The notes beneath the pieces were generated by a model. The model made no database searches. It worked only from the letters and a program-made list of their open reading frames with translations, and was not told where the DNA came from. From Saccharothrix sp. ALI-22-I (lineage in GTDB: Bacteria > Actinomycetota > Actinomycetes > Mycobacteriales > Pseudonocardiaceae): a DNA stretch of 64,000 nucleotides. Both the position numbers and the translations under genes were made by a program. Of this stretch, positions 27,703 to 37,454 are shown one piece after another; within the stretch, counting starts at the first letter, position 1, and each line of letters opens with the position of its first letter. The DNA lies in NCBI RefSeq assembly GCF_001984175.1, contig NZ_MTQP01000067.1, positions 310,001-374,000 on the forward strand. The letters are read 5' to 3'.

Positions 27703-30700
27703 ATGTCTGGCACACAGATCATCGGCCGCGTGGCGGTCAAGGTGCTGCCGGACACCGAGGAGTTCCGGGCCGACGCCGAGCGCAAGCTCACGATCGTCGA
27801 GAAGGCACTAAGGGACGTCAAGGTCGTCGTCAAGCCGAACCTCGACATGACGGGCGTCGCCGCCCAGGCGCGCAAGGTGCGGGAGACCGCGGCCAAGCAG
27901 CTCGACGGCATCACCCTGCGCGTGAAGATGGACGACCAGGGCTCGGTGCAGCGGGGCATCGCGCGCCTGCGCGCCGAGCTGGACAAGCTCGACGAGAAGG
28001 AGATCAAGGTCGGCCTCAATCGGGCCGACCTGACCGCCAAGCTCGGCGCTCTGGAGAAGCAGCTCGCGCAGATCGCCACCCTGGACCTGAAGGTCCGGCC
28101 CGGCAGCGCGGCGTCCCTCCAGCGCGCCGTGGCCAAGATCGACGCCGAGCTGGAGAAGCTCGCCGAAGTCGATCTCAAGGTCAAGATGGACAAGGCGTCG
28201 CTAGAGAAGGCTCGCAAGGAGCTCCAGGACCAGATCAACGCCGCGGCGACCATCGACCTGAAGGTCAACAAGGCCAGCAGTGCGAGCCTGAGCTCGGCCA
28301 TAGCGAAGATCGACGCCGAGCTGGAGAAGCTCCGCGAGGTCGAGATCAAGGTCAAACCCGACCGCGCCTCGCTGGAGAAGGCCAAGGCCGAACTGGAGCA
28401 GAAGCTCCAGTTTCAGCACCGCCTGCAACTGGTTGCCAACTACGCCAAGGCGGACGAGATCCGCCAGCGCGTGCAGGCGCGGCTCGACGGCGTCAAGATC
28501 GCGCCGACCCTCGACCAGGCCACCGCCGCCAAGACGATGCGCCAGATCGAGGCGTACGCCGAGAAGGTCGAGCAGCTCAAGGCGCAGATCAAGCCCGAGC
28601 TGGACCCGGTCGCCCGGCGCAAGCTGGAGCGCGAGATCGAGGACATCGAGGACCGCATCAGCGGCCTGACCGCCGAGATCCACACCGACGTCAACGCCGT
28701 GGCGCAGAAGGCGACCCAGGCCAAGCTGGCGGCGTTGGCCCGTGCCCGCCGGGTACAGATCGTCGTCGAGCTGAACAAGGCAGCAGCCGCGCGAGTGAGC
28801 GCCGCCCTGGCCGCGCTGTCCGGCGCCCGCGTTGCGGGCAACTGGATTCGTCGCCTCGGCGAGGCGTTGTCCAACCTGGACAAGAGCGTCCCGATCATCG
28901 GCTCGATCGCCCTCGCAGTCGCCGGGCTGGCCGGTTGGGCGATCACCGCGGTCTCCAACCTCTTCGCGCTGTCGGCGTCGCTGGCGCAGATCGGCGGAGC
29001 GGCGCTTGCGCTGCCCGGCATCTTCGGCGGCATCGCGATCGGCGTGGGCGTGGCCATCGCGGTCCTCAAGGACTTCAACGAGGTCATCCCCGAGGTCAAG
29101 GAGCGGCTGAGCGCCCTCCAGGACCAGCTCTCCGAGCGGTTCTGGAGCGTGGCCGAGGCCCCGATCCGCCGCCTGGTGGACAAGCTGTTCCCGTCCCTGG
29201 AGAAAGGGCTCGGGCGCACGGCCGACGCCCTTGGCACGTTCTTCGCCCGGCTCGCCGACTCCCTGACGAGGGCACTGCCCGCAGAAGTCCTCGACGGGAT
29301 GTTCGCCGGGCTCATCGCCTCGATCCGCATCGCGAGCGCGGGCACGGACGCCTACGCCGGAATCCTGGCGAAGCTCGGCACGGTCGGCGCGTCCTACCTG
29401 CCGCGCCTGGCGGGTTGGTTCGTTGATGTCTCCCGGCGCTTGGACGAGTTCCTCGGGCAGGCCGCGGCGGACGGCCGACTCCAGACCTGGATCGACCACG
29501 GCATCCAGGCGCTGGCCGACCTCGGCACGGTGATCCTCCAGATCGGACGGATCTTCGCCGGGGTCATGAAGGCGGCCGAGGCCGCGGGCGGCTCGACGCT
29601 GAGCACGCTGGCCGACGCGCTGACCCGCATCGCGGACATCGTCAACGGCGACCGCTTCCAGCACGGCCTGACCGAGGTCTTCCGCGCCGCCCACGAGGCG
29701 ATGGACCTGATCTCCTCGAAGTCGGGCCCGGCGGTCGCCCGCCTGCTGGAGAGCCTCGGTCAGACGCTGACGTTCATCCTGCCGCTGGTAGGCAACGCCA
29801 TCGGCACGCTGCTCGACAGCGTCGCCACGGCCCTGAGCCAGCCCGCCTTCCAGGGCGGCCTGGTGCTGATGTTCCAGGGCATCCACGACGCCGTCGTGGC
29901 GCTGGCCCCGGCCTTCGAGCCGCTCGGCCGCGCGCTGGGCGTGGTGGGCATGGTCATCGGCGAGATCGCCCGCGTCCTGGGCCCACTGCTGGGCGAGGTG
30001 CTCACCACCGTCGCCGACGTCGTGGTGAAACTCGCGCCGCGCATCATCCAACTGGTCGACGTGCTGGGCGACGGCCTGCTGCGCGTGGTCGAGGCCCTCT
30101 CGCCCGTCTTGCTGCGCCTCGCCGACGCGCTCGCGCAGGCAGCCGACGAGGGCCTGATCCCGGCACTCACCAAGGCGATCAACGGCTTGGTGCCTGCGCT
30201 GGAGAAGGTGCTGCCGATCATCGGCGAGGCACTGATCACAGCGTTGGAAGCGCTGACCTCGGGCGACCTTCTACCCAAGCTCGCCGACCTGTTCTCAGAC
30301 CTGGTCGGCATCTGGGCGGACACCGTCGCCGACATCTTGCCGCAGCTCATCGAGCTGATTCCGACCGTCGCGGATGGCCTGATCAGGATTCTCGACGCGA
30401 TCACTCCGCTTCTGCCGGACCTCGCGGAACTGGCGCTCACAATGGCCGAGACGCTCGTCCCGGCATTCGTGAGTTTCGTGCAGAAAGCGCTTCCCGGCCT
30501 CATTGACGGAATCGTGAAACTGGTCGAGGTAATCGACCCGATGATCGAGAAGTTCAATCAGGTCAACAGCGAAATCCTGCCGATTCTGCTTCCCGCGATC
30601 CTGGAACTGGCGAAGTACCTCGGCGAGAACCTGTCCACCGCCCTGTCCGGGATCGGTGACATGTTCAAGGGCACCTTCGAGACCATGAAGGGTGCCTGGG

Positions 30701-31593
30701 ACATCTTCTCCGGGTTCCTCACGGGCGACTGGGACAAGGTCTGGAACGGGATCAAGGAAGTCGGCAAGGGGATTTGGGACGGAATCGGCGGCCTGTTCGA
30801 TCTGTTCCTCGGCGTCACCATGCTGGCCCCCCTGAAGAACAAGCTCGTCGAGATGGCCCAGAAGTGGGGAGAGTCCTGGGACGAGAAGAAGCGGAAGCTC
30901 GGCGAAGTCGCCAGCGAGATGGGGCGACGCTGGGGCGAGTTCTGGTCGAACCTGGGCTCCACGTTGCGCTCCAAGGCCGAAGAGGTCAAGAGCAACATGG
31001 CCGAAGCCTGGGAGAACATCAAGCAGAAGGCGTCCGACGCCTGGCGCTCGATCCAGGACACCGTCCGGGACGGCGTGCAGGGCGTCATCGACTGGGTGAA
31101 GGGCATTCCCGGTCGCATCGTCGAATCCCTCGGCGACCCCGGCCGAATCCTCGTCGAGGCGGGCAAGAAGGTCATCGACGGATTCCTTAGTGGAATCCGG
31201 AATGCCTTCCAGCGCGTGAAGGACACGCTCTCTGAGCTGACTTCCCTGCTGCCCGACTGGAAGGGGCCGGCCTCTCGGGACCGGACGATCCTGTTCGGTG
31301 CCGGACGCCTTGTTGTTGACGGCTTCATCGACGGTCTGGAATCGCGTTACGACGCGGTACGCGCCTCGCTGAAGGGGCTCACTGAGGATGTAGCCGGAAC
31401 CGAATTCATCGCCCCCGACGTAGGCGCTCCCGGCGTCGCACGACGGATCGCGGGAATCGCGGACGGCGCACTGTCGAACGGCGAGCGCGGCGCTCAGAAG
31501 GTTCTCAACTACTACGCGGCACCCGGCTCGTCCATTTCCTCCGAGGAGGATCTGTTCGCCGCCTCGGGTCGCGCACGAATGGTGGGCTGGTAA
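27703..31593 (+). CDS. Tape measure protein (1296 aa)
   Basis: ATG at 27703 behind AGGAGGTAGCC. It sets tail length and is ejected with DNA. The N-terminal ~330 residues are charged, repetitive helices with a recurring KIDAELEKL / DLKVKMDK pattern (about 35-residue period). Hydrophobic segments lie at about 398-460 (GSIALAVAGLAGWAITAVSN and GIFGGIAIGVGVAIAVLK). A long helical middle leads to an amphipathic C-terminus (AWENIKQKASDAWRSIQDTV). No lytic domain is evident. Confidence 0.93.
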   Translation: MSGTQIIGRVAVKVLPDTEEFRADAERKLTIVEKALRDVKVVVKPNLDMTGVAAQARKVRETAAKQLDGITLRVKMDDQGSVQRGIARLRAELDKLDEKEIKVGLNRADLTAKLGALEKQLAQIATLDLKVRPGSAASLQRAVAKIDAELEKLAEVDLKVKMDKASLEKARKELQDQINAAATIDLKVNKASSASLSSAIAKIDAELEKLREVEIKVKPDRASLEKAKAELEQKLQFQHRLQLVANYAKADEIRQRVQARLDGVKIAPTLDQATAAKTMRQIEAYAEKVEQLKAQIKPELDPVARRKLEREIEDIEDRISGLTAEIHTDVNAVAQKATQAKLAALARARRVQIVVELNKAAAARVSAALAALSGARVAGNWIRRLGEALSNLDKSVPIIGSIALAVAGLAGWAITAVSNLFALSASLAQIGGAALALPGIFGGIAIGVGVAIAVLKDFNEVIPEVKERLSALQDQLSERFWSVAEAPIRRLVDKLFPSLEKGLGRTADALGTFFARLADSLTRALPAEVLDGMFAGLIASIRIASAGTDAYAGILAKLGTVGASYLPRLAGWFVDVSRRLDEFLGQAAADGRLQTWIDHGIQALADLGTVILQIGRIFAGVMKAAEAAGGSTLSTLADALTRIADIVNGDRFQHGLTEVFRAAHEAMDLISSKSGPAVARLLESLGQTLTFILPLVGNAIGTLLDSVATALSQPAFQGGLVLMFQGIHDAVVALAPAFEPLGRALGVVGMVIGEIARVLGPLLGEVLTTVADVVVKLAPRIIQLVDVLGDGLLRVVEALSPVLLRLADALAQAADEGLIPALTKAINGLVPALEKVLPIIGEALITALEALTSGDLLPKLADLFSDLVGIWADTVADILPQLIELIPTVADGLIRILDAITPLLPDLAELALTMAETLVPAFVSFVQKALPGLIDGIVKLVEVIDPMIEKFNQVNSEILPILLPAILELAKYLGENLSTALSGIGDMFKGTFETMKGAWDIFSGFLTGDWDKVWNGIKEVGKGIWDGIGGLFDLFLGVTMLAPLKNKLVEMAQKWGESWDEKKRKLGEVASEMGRRWGEFWSNLGSTLRSKAEEVKSNMAEAWENIKQKASDAWRSIQDTVRDGVQGVIDWVKGIPGRIVESLGDPGRILVEAGKKVIDGFLSGIRNAFQRVKDTLSELTSLLPDWKGPASRDRTILFGAGRLVVDGFIDGLESRYDAVRASLKGLTEDVAGTEFIAPDVGAPGVARRIAGIADGALSNGERGAQKVLNYYAAPGSSISSEEDLFAASGRARMVGW

Positions 31594-32454
31594 GTGCCAC
31601 GTCTTCAACTCGAATCCGCGACGGACGTCTTCGACCTCGACGACGCCCTGAAGAAAGGGAGGGGGGTACAGGCCCTGTCCGGCGCGACCGGGCTCGGCCT
31701 GCCCCCCGTCGCCGTCCAGTGGCTCAGCGGCGCGGGCGACGGCGCGATCTACCGTGGCAAGCGCGTACTGCCGCGCGACGTCGATCTCCCGTTGCTGCTC
31801 GAAGCGCCCGACCGCGTCGAGCTCCAGCGCCTGGTGACCCGGCTGGCGGTCATGCTGGCCGAGCCCTGCACGCTGCGCTGGGTCGAGGACGACGGAACCT
31901 CGTGGACCACCACCGTGGTCCGTGTAGGCGGCGGCGACTACGCCTTCGGCGCCGACACGATCGGTGAGACCGACCTCTTCCTGGTCGTGACGTTGCGCGC
32001 GGGAAATCCCTTCTTCACCTACTCCGTGCCCACGCGCAAGACCATCGGCGAGCAGGCCACCACCCGCGGCCTGCTCGTCGGCGGCTTGGCGAACATGAAC
32101 GTTGCCAGCTCGCAGGCCATCGGCCAGATCCAGTTGGAGAACACGGGCGACGCCTCGGCCTCCCCCCTGTGGGAGGTCATCGGCCCCGGCCGCGACTTCA
32201 AGGCGATCTCGCCGACCGGCGAACTGCTGCACTGGCGCGGCACCCTGGACGTCGGCCAGAGCCTGATCCTGGACGCCAGCCTGGGCACGGTCGTCGATCA
32301 CCTCGGCGCGAACCGCTACGGCGAGCTCGCGCCCGCCCCCAAGTTCTGGTCCATCCCTCCCGGCACGACCACCGCGACGGTCAGCCTGGAGGACGTCATC
32401 CCCGAGTCGCGCATCGTGTGCACCTGGCGACCCCGGAAGTGGATGGTGATCTAG
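31594..32454 (+). CDS. Distal tail protein (286 aa)
   Basis: GTG at 31594 follows the tape measure stop with no gap. Beta-rich features AVQWLSGAGDGAIYRGKRVL, RDVDLPLLLEAPDRVELQRL and LRAGNPFFTYSVP match the Dit-like siphophage tail protein family, the hub that joins tube and tip. Confidence 0.82.
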   Translation: MPRLQLESATDVFDLDDALKKGRGVQALSGATGLGLPPVAVQWLSGAGDGAIYRGKRVLPRDVDLPLLLEAPDRVELQRLVTRLAVMLAEPCTLRWVEDDGTSWTTTVVRVGGGDYAFGADTIGETDLFLVVTLRAGNPFFTYSVPTRKTIGEQATTRGLLVGGLANMNVASSQAIGQIQLENTGDASASPLWEVIGPGRDFKAISPTGELLHWRGTLDVGQSLILDASLGTVVDHLGANRYGELAPAPKFWSIPPGTTTATVSLEDVIPESRIVCTWRPRKWMVI

Positions 32455-32456
32455 CA

Positions 32457-33674
32457 GTGCAGCTCGCCGACCTCACCGTGGAAGTGCGTGACCGCGACCT
32501 CAAGCGCCTGGGCCTGATCCGGCCCGAGGAGCTCAACCTCCGCATCGAGGGCGAGCACAACGGCATCGGCACGTGGAAGCTGGAGCTGGCCGCGGAGCAC
32601 CCCCTCGCGAGCGTCCTGCGCCAGCCCGGCTCCGGGATCATCGTCACGGGCCCGCAGGACATCCTCATGTCCGGGCCGACCGTGAGCCCGGTCGTGGTCA
32701 CCTCCGCGGACGACCCGGAGGGCATGGTGTCCGTCGAGGGCGTCAGCGACTCCGTCGTGCTGGCCGACATGCTGGCCTGGCCCCAGCCGTCCAACCCGGA
32801 CCCGACCACGCAGGCCCTCTCGCACGACGTGCGCCAGGGCGACGCCGAGTCCGTCATCCACGGCTTCGTCAACGCCAACTGCGGACCCGCCGCCCCGGCC
32901 GCGCGCCGCAAGGCGAGGCTGCGCATGGGGACCAACCTGGCCCGCGGTCCCCAGGTGAAGAAGTCCGCCAGGTTCCCCGTACTGGGCGCGTTGATCGCCG
33001 ACGTCGCCGTCATGGCGGGTCTGGGGTTCCGGGTCGTGCAGCGCGGCACCGAGTTGGTCTTCGAGACCTACCAGGTGACCGACCGCAGCCTGGACATCCG
33101 CTTGGACGTGCTGACCGGCACGCTGGCCTCCCAGTCGGTCGCCGTCGCCCCGCCGGGCGCCACGCAGGTGATCGTGGGTGGCCAGGGTGAGCTGACGAAC
33201 CGGAGCTTCCTCGCGGCCACCACGCCTGAAGCCCTTGCGGCGGAAGCGGAGTGGGGGCGCCGCATCGAGCGGTTCGTGGACCAGCGGCAGACCGACGACC
33301 CGGCCGAGTACCAGCAGGCAGCGGACGAGGTGCTCGCCGAGGAAGGGTTCACGGCGGTCGCCATGCGCGCGGTCCCGACCGACGACTTGACGATGCGCTT
33401 CGGCATCGACTGGCACCTGGGCGACCGCGTCGCGGCGGTCGTCGGCTCGGGCGAGCTCACGGCCGTGGCGACCGGCTACGTCCTCGTGGTCGGCGCGGGC
33501 GGCGTACAGCTCGGCGCGATCCTCGGCGACCCGAGGCAGTTCGACCGGAACGAGACGCTCAACCGGCGCTTGGAGGACGCGCGCAAGCGCATCTCGGCGC
33601 TGGAGCGCAACGCAGAGATCGGAACGACCGCCACGGACGACGCGGCGGTCATGAGCCTGATGGGGGTGTGGTAG
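32457..33674 (+). CDS. Tail tip protein, ReqiPepy6 gp37-like (405 aa)
   Basis: GTG at 32457, two bases after the upstream stop. ELNLRIEGEHNGIGTWKLEL, RQPGSGIIVTGPQDILMSGP and GDRVAAVVGSGELTAVATGY are hallmarks of this tail-associated family, comparable to the gp27-like hub domain. A C-terminal coiled segment (LNRRLEDARKRISALERNAE) would trimerise it. Confidence 0.82.
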   Translation: MQLADLTVEVRDRDLKRLGLIRPEELNLRIEGEHNGIGTWKLELAAEHPLASVLRQPGSGIIVTGPQDILMSGPTVSPVVVTSADDPEGMVSVEGVSDSVVLADMLAWPQPSNPDPTTQALSHDVRQGDAESVIHGFVNANCGPAAPAARRKARLRMGTNLARGPQVKKSARFPVLGALIADVAVMAGLGFRVVQRGTELVFETYQVTDRSLDIRLDVLTGTLASQSVAVAPPGATQVIVGGQGELTNRSFLAATTPEALAAEAEWGRRIERFVDQRQTDDPAEYQQAADEVLAEEGFTAVAMRAVPTDDLTMRFGIDWHLGDRVAAVVGSGELTAVATGYVLVVGAGGVQLGAILGDPRQFDRNETLNRRLEDARKRISALERNAEIGTTATDDAAVMSLMGVW

Positions 33675-33677
33675 CGC

Positions 33678-33998
33678 GTGGCGGCAACGCCGAAGGTGCT
33701 GGCACGAACGACGCTGTCCAACACCGGGAGCTTTCCCGTGGCGACCGTGCCTACGGGCAAGCGCTGGGTACTGACGAACCTGATCATCACCCACAGCGGG
33801 AGTATCAACGCCGCGAGCGTCTACGTATGGGTCTCGCTCAACGGCACGCCACTCGTCGCCTGGTACGTGCTCGCGCCGGGCAGCGTCTTCACCCTCGACT
33901 GCGCCCAGGTGTTGGAGAGCGGCAACCAACTCCAGGCGTGGAGCGACAGCGTGGGACTCGTCGCCATCAACGCCTCCGGAGTGGAGATGGACCTCTGA
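33678..33998 (+). CDS. Small beta-rich tail protein (106 aa)
   Basis: GTG at 33678. The whole protein is beta strands (SFPVATVPTGKRWVLTNLII, SVYVWVSLNGTPLVAWYVLA) resembling a small decoration or tail-tip barrel. It is probably virion-associated because it lies between tail tip genes; the exact role is unknown. Confidence 0.65.
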   Translation: MAATPKVLARTTLSNTGSFPVATVPTGKRWVLTNLIITHSGSINAASVYVWVSLNGTPLVAWYVLAPGSVFTLDCAQVLESGNQLQAWSDSVGLVAINASGVEMDL

Positions 33999-34759
33999 TG
34001 GGCATCCATGTCTTCAACGCTCGAAACGGCCCGTTCGTCAATACCACCAAGATGCAGTTCGCCTTGACCGGTGGTGGTGTCAAGTCGGTCGCCTCCGACC
34101 GGAGTGTGGCCTGGAGCAGGCGGTTCTTCGCCATCAGCCTGGGCAAGGGGCGCAACTGGACCACGGACGGGCGCTTCGAGATTCTCATGCCCCCTGATGG
34201 CACGGTCATCCCCAGCGGATCAGGCGGAACGGGCGTCACCGTGACGTCCGGGCGCATCCCCATGCCCCTGTTCTCGTCGTTGTGGTACGTCCTGCCCCTG
34301 GGTCGGGACAAGGTCACACGCAACGACAACTTCCGCATCACCGACTACCTCGACCCCGGAACCTGGGACACCCCTGATCACTGGATCTTGTTGGCCACTC
34401 GCAACGAGGACGCCAACGGCACGCCCCCGGTCAAGTGGGGTACGGGCGAATTCGGCGACTACTGGCGTCCGCTGTCCTTGCTCAACGGCTGGGTCAACTA
34501 CGGCGAGGAGTGGGCCACCGCGGCGTACCGCGCGGGAGGTGGCGGCCTGGTGGAGGTCCGCGGCCTGGTCCGCTGGGGCACCGCCAACCACGTCGCGACC
34601 CTTCCGGCCGGGTACCGGCCCTCGGCCACCCTGCTCACCGTCCAGAACCAGGCCGACACCTTCAACCGGATCGACGTCCGCGCCAACGGCGAGATCCTGC
34701 GCCTGGGCAGCGGCAACAACTACATCACGCTGAACGTGGTCTTCCACGCCGACCAGTAG
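33998..34759 (+). CDS. Minor tail protein, likely adsorption-related (253 aa)
   Basis: ATG at 33998 in a TGATG overlap. It is beta-rich with many Trp/Tyr (SLWYVLPLGRDKVTRNDNF, GWVNYGEEWATAAYRAGGGG), ending in a small jelly-roll-like module (RGLVRWGTANHVATLPAGYR then GEILRLGSGNNYITLNVVFH) seen in phage receptor-binding tips. No enzyme motif. Confidence 0.68.
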   Translation: MGIHVFNARNGPFVNTTKMQFALTGGGVKSVASDRSVAWSRRFFAISLGKGRNWTTDGRFEILMPPDGTVIPSGSGGTGVTVTSGRIPMPLFSSLWYVLPLGRDKVTRNDNFRITDYLDPGTWDTPDHWILLATRNEDANGTPPVKWGTGEFGDYWRPLSLLNGWVNYGEEWATAAYRAGGGGLVEVRGLVRWGTANHVATLPAGYRPSATLLTVQNQADTFNRIDVRANGEILRLGSGNNYITLNVVFHADQ

Positions 34760-34771
34760 GAGCTGCTGCCC

Positions 34772-35014
34772 GTGACCGCCCCGAACGCGAGTGCCGTCCC
34801 TGGCGTGCCGCTGCGTCTGCTCGGCTGGGAGTACGACCACGCTGCGGACATGATCCTCGGCGTCTTCACCGACGCCCCCGCGGCCGACGACCCCAACCCT
34901 GCGGCCTTCCAGCCTGCGCTGCGCTACGTCGTGGCCCTGGAGGTCATCGCGAGCGAGATCCACGCGCTCGCCGAGCAGCCGGAATCCCCGGCGCCCGAGC
35001 CGGCCCCCGCCTAG
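34772..35014 (+). CDS. Small tail-region protein (80 aa)
   Basis: GTG at 34772 behind AGGAGCTGCTG. The N-terminal part has LRLLGWEYDHAADMILGVF, followed by a helix and a Pro/Ala tail (ESPAPEPAPA). No family is recognised. Position suggests a tail or fibre assembly helper. Confidence 0.55.
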   Translation: MTAPNASAVPGVPLRLLGWEYDHAADMILGVFTDAPAADDPNPAAFQPALRYVVALEVIASEIHALAEQPESPAPEPAPA

Positions 35015-35028
35015 CTTCCCGTCCCCGA

Positions 35029-35058
35029 AGCCCCCTGCGCCACGTTGCGCGGGGGGCT
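35029..35058 (+). terminator. Hairpin terminator before tail fibre gene
   Basis: AGCCCCC-GCGC/GCGC-GGGGGCT with loop CACGTT, no long U-run. Probably partial termination. Confidence 0.6.
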
Positions 35059-35084
35059 CCGCCTTGTCTCCAGGAAGGCCCGCA

Positions 35085-36374
35085 GTGGCAGTTACCTCCT
35101 TCCCGTTCGACGACCAGAGCACCACCGAGGCCCAGTACAGCGCGCTGTTCCGCGAGCTCCAGGACTCCGGTGTCGTGGACTCGGCGACCGGCTCCGGCTT
35201 CGCCGTCTCCGCGGACGCGGGCGGCATGTATGTCTGGGTCCAGCCCGGCTTCGCCATCGTGCGCGGCCATGCCGTGCTGAGCACCGCCGTGGAGCAGATC
35301 CCTATCCCCGCCGCGGAGTCCCTCGCGCGCACCGACCGCATCGTGCTGCGCCTGGACCCGACGCAGAACAAGATCAGCCTGGAGCCGCTGAAGGGCGAGC
35401 CGGGCGCAGGCCCGCCCCCGCTGACCCAGACCGACTCGGGTGTCTACGAGGTGCCGCTGAGCAAGGTTCCGGTCACGGTCGGCGCGACCAACATCGGCAC
35501 CACCACCCCGCAGGACGACCGCCAGTTCGTCGGCAGCCGCGTGCGGGTGTGGCGCACCGAGACTCGGCCGAGCGACCCGCGCCTGGGTGTCTTGGGCCTG
35601 AACCAGAGCACCGGACGGTGGGAGTGGCACAACGGCACGACGTGGGTCGATCTCGCCCCGGTCATCGTGTGGGAGACCATCGAAGGCAAGCCGGGCACGT
35701 TCGCCCCGGCCCCGCACCGCCACCACTGGAACGACCTGGACGGCAAGCCGACCTCGTTCACCCCGGCCGCGCACTCCCACACCTGGGACAGCGTCACGGG
35801 CAAGCCCTCGGCGTTCCCTCCGACCGGCCACACGCACGGCAAAGGCGACATCTCCGGACTTCAGGCCGACCTGGACTACCTCGTCAACAGCAAGTCCTGG
35901 GCCGACCACGGCCACGGCCAGTACGCCACGTGGGGTCACCGGCACGGCGGTGGCGACATCGACGGCCACGTCTCCCGCGCCTGGGGCACCGACCGCGTCC
36001 ACACCAACGGGCCGGGGCCGGGGCCCTGGTACGCCGCGTGGGTGGACGGCAACCGCAACTTCTGCCAGAACACCAGCGCGAGGCGGTTCAAGGAGAACAT
36101 CCGGGACTACTGGATCTCCCCTGAGCGCGTGCTCGCGCTACGCCCGCGGGTCTACGACCGCAAGAACACCGACCACAAGGACGAGCTCGGCCTCATCGCC
36201 GAGGAGGTCAACGAGACGCTGCCGGAGATCGTCCAGCGCAACGAGGACGGCGTGATCATGTCCCTGCGCTACGACCTGCTCGGCGTCGCCCTCCTCCCGG
36301 TGGCGCAGGACCAGCAGGCGCGCATCGAGCGCCTGGAGCAGCTCGTCGCCGACCTCCTGGAGCGTGGCGCGTGA
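35085..36374 (+). CDS. Tail fibre/spike with intramolecular chaperone domain (429 aa)
   Basis: GTG at 35085 after AGGAAGG. The N-terminus is beta-rich; residues about 205-300 carry His/Gly/Pro-rich fibre repeats (WNDLDGKPTSFTPAAHSHTW, then PPTGHTHGKGDISGL). The C-terminal ~100 residues are a peptidase_S74 chaperone of endosialidase domain (SARRFKENIRDY, ELGLIAEEVNETLPEIV, LLPVAQDQQARIERLE), which folds the trimer and is normally cleaved off at the Ser. It probably binds the host surface. Confidence 0.9.
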   Translation: MAVTSFPFDDQSTTEAQYSALFRELQDSGVVDSATGSGFAVSADAGGMYVWVQPGFAIVRGHAVLSTAVEQIPIPAAESLARTDRIVLRLDPTQNKISLEPLKGEPGAGPPPLTQTDSGVYEVPLSKVPVTVGATNIGTTTPQDDRQFVGSRVRVWRTETRPSDPRLGVLGLNQSTGRWEWHNGTTWVDLAPVIVWETIEGKPGTFAPAPHRHHWNDLDGKPTSFTPAAHSHTWDSVTGKPSAFPPTGHTHGKGDISGLQADLDYLVNSKSWADHGHGQYATWGHRHGGGDIDGHVSRAWGTDRVHTNGPGPGPWYAAWVDGNRNFCQNTSARRFKENIRDYWISPERVLALRPRVYDRKNTDHKDELGLIAEEVNETLPEIVQRNEDGVIMSLRYDLLGVALLPVAQDQQARIERLEQLVADLLERGA

Positions 36375-36718
36375 GCGACGCCGTGATCACCGCACTCATC
36401 ACGTCCGGCTTCGCCTTCCTCGGCATCGTGGCGGGCCTGCTGAAGCGGCAGGACAAGAAGCTGTCCGAGGTCAAGGAGCACACCGCCGAGGCGCGCAAGC
36501 AGGTGCAGAACAGTCACTCGACGAACCTGCGCGACGACCTCGACAAGGTCATCTCCGGCCTGGGTCAAGTGCTCGCCGGGCAGGCCCGCCACGACGAGGC
36601 GCTGCGGCAGCACGGGCAGGAGATCGGCGGACTGCGCCGCGACCTGACCCACGAGCGGGCCGAGCGCCTGGCCGTGTCCGAGCGGCTCGACCGGCACATC
36701 GACAGCGTCGAGCGCTGA
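36371..36718 (+). CDS. Membrane-anchored coiled-coil protein, holin-associated (115 aa)
   Basis: GTG at 36371 in a GTGA overlap with the fibre gene. Residues 4-24 are a transmembrane helix (VITALITSGFAFLGIVAGLL), then a long basic/acidic coiled coil follows. The architecture matches DUF2746-type proteins found beside actinophage holins. Confidence 0.7.
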   Translation: MSDAVITALITSGFAFLGIVAGLLKRQDKKLSEVKEHTAEARKQVQNSHSTNLRDDLDKVISGLGQVLAGQARHDEALRQHGQEIGGLRRDLTHERAERLAVSERLDRHIDSVER

Positions 36719-36730
36719 CCCGCCCCACTT

Positions 36731-36771
36731 CCGCGAGGCCCTGCCACCAGCTCGACGGCGGGGCCTCGCGG
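36731..36771 (+). terminator. Strong hairpin between lysis genes
   Basis: CCGCGAGGCCC-GCC/GGC-GGGGCCTCGCGG with a ~10-nt loop, followed by CGTCTTC. Terminator or mRNA processing hairpin. Confidence 0.65.
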
Positions 36772-36808
36772 CGTCTTCACCGACCCCACATTGAAGGAGA
36801 ACGCCACC

Positions 36809-37036
36809 GTGGCTTCCACCCCGACCACCCCGACCAAGGCCCTCGTGATCCGCGGCGCGATCGTCACCGCGATCACCGGCCTCATCCACACCCTTGTCGT
36901 GCTCGGCGTCCTGCCGCTGTCCACGGAGGCCGAGGGCGCCATCGCTGACGTTGTCGATCAGCTCGGCACCGCCGTACTGATCGTCTGGCTGGGCGGCGCC
37001 GTGATCCCGTCCGGCGACGGCACCGACAAGGGCTGA
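36809..37036 (+). CDS. Holin (75 aa)
   Basis: GTG at 36809 with AAGGAG 10 nt upstream. It has two membrane segments (IVTAITGLIHTLVVLGVLPL and VVDQLGTAVLIVWLGGAVIP) and a short charged tail, the typical small actinophage holin form that opens the membrane at lysis. It ends the rightward late operon, and a bidirectional terminator follows. Confidence 0.8.
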   Translation: MASTPTTPTKALVIRGAIVTAITGLIHTLVVLGVLPLSTEAEGAIADVVDQLGTAVLIVWLGGAVIPSGDGTDKG

Positions 37037-37048
37037 CGCCGGATACGC

Positions 37049-37093
37049 GAAAGCGCCCCACCTGCTGGTTCCTCCAGTAGGTGGGGCGCTTTC
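37049..37093. terminator. Bidirectional terminator between convergent genes
   Basis: A 20-bp nearly perfect stem (GAAAGCGCCCCACCT arm, one G-T pair) with loop TTCCT. It ends the late operon and the leftward gene 37107-37397. Confidence 0.9.
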
Positions 37094-37106
37094 GTCGTCT
37101 GCCGGG

Positions 37107-37397
37107 TCAGGCCCTTTCGGCCTTCTCCCGCTCGATGTCCTCCATAGTCTTGACCTGAATGTCTCTGCGACGCACGGCTGCGGTCTTGGGCCTTGTGGCC
37201 TTGGTCTTGGACGTTGTGGCCTTCTGCGGCTTCGGCTTGGGCACGTCGGTGGCGAACAGGGCTTCGAGGGGTGCAGCGTGCTCGTCGCACAGGTCCGGGT
37301 TCGCCGTCGCGCCGTCGTCCAGGCGTCTGATCTCATAGCTGTTGGCCGGTTTGTCCTGGTCCTGACACACGTCGCACACGGTGAGCGTGAGCTTCAT
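37107..37397 (-). CDS. Small zinc-binding, basic-tailed phage protein (96 aa)
   Basis: ATG at 37397. The N-terminus has CDVCQ (8-11) and DLCDEHAAPLEALF, a CxxC...CxxH zinc site. A Lys/Thr-rich linker (KPQKATTSKTKATRPKTAAV) leads to a short charged end. This form resembles small actinobacterial DNA-binding proteins. It is transcribed divergently from the HTH gene at 37547 across an inverted-repeat operator, so it may be an immunity-region gene. Confidence 0.62.
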   Translation of the reverse strand: MKLTLTVCDVCQDQDKPANSYEIRRLDDGATANPDLCDEHAAPLEALFATDVPKPKPQKATTSKTKATRPKTAAVRRRDIQVKTMEDIEREKAERA

Positions 37398-37454
37398 GAC
37401 TGTGTTCCATCTCCCTCTGTTCACTCGAACGGACTAGGCTCACCTACTCGCAGG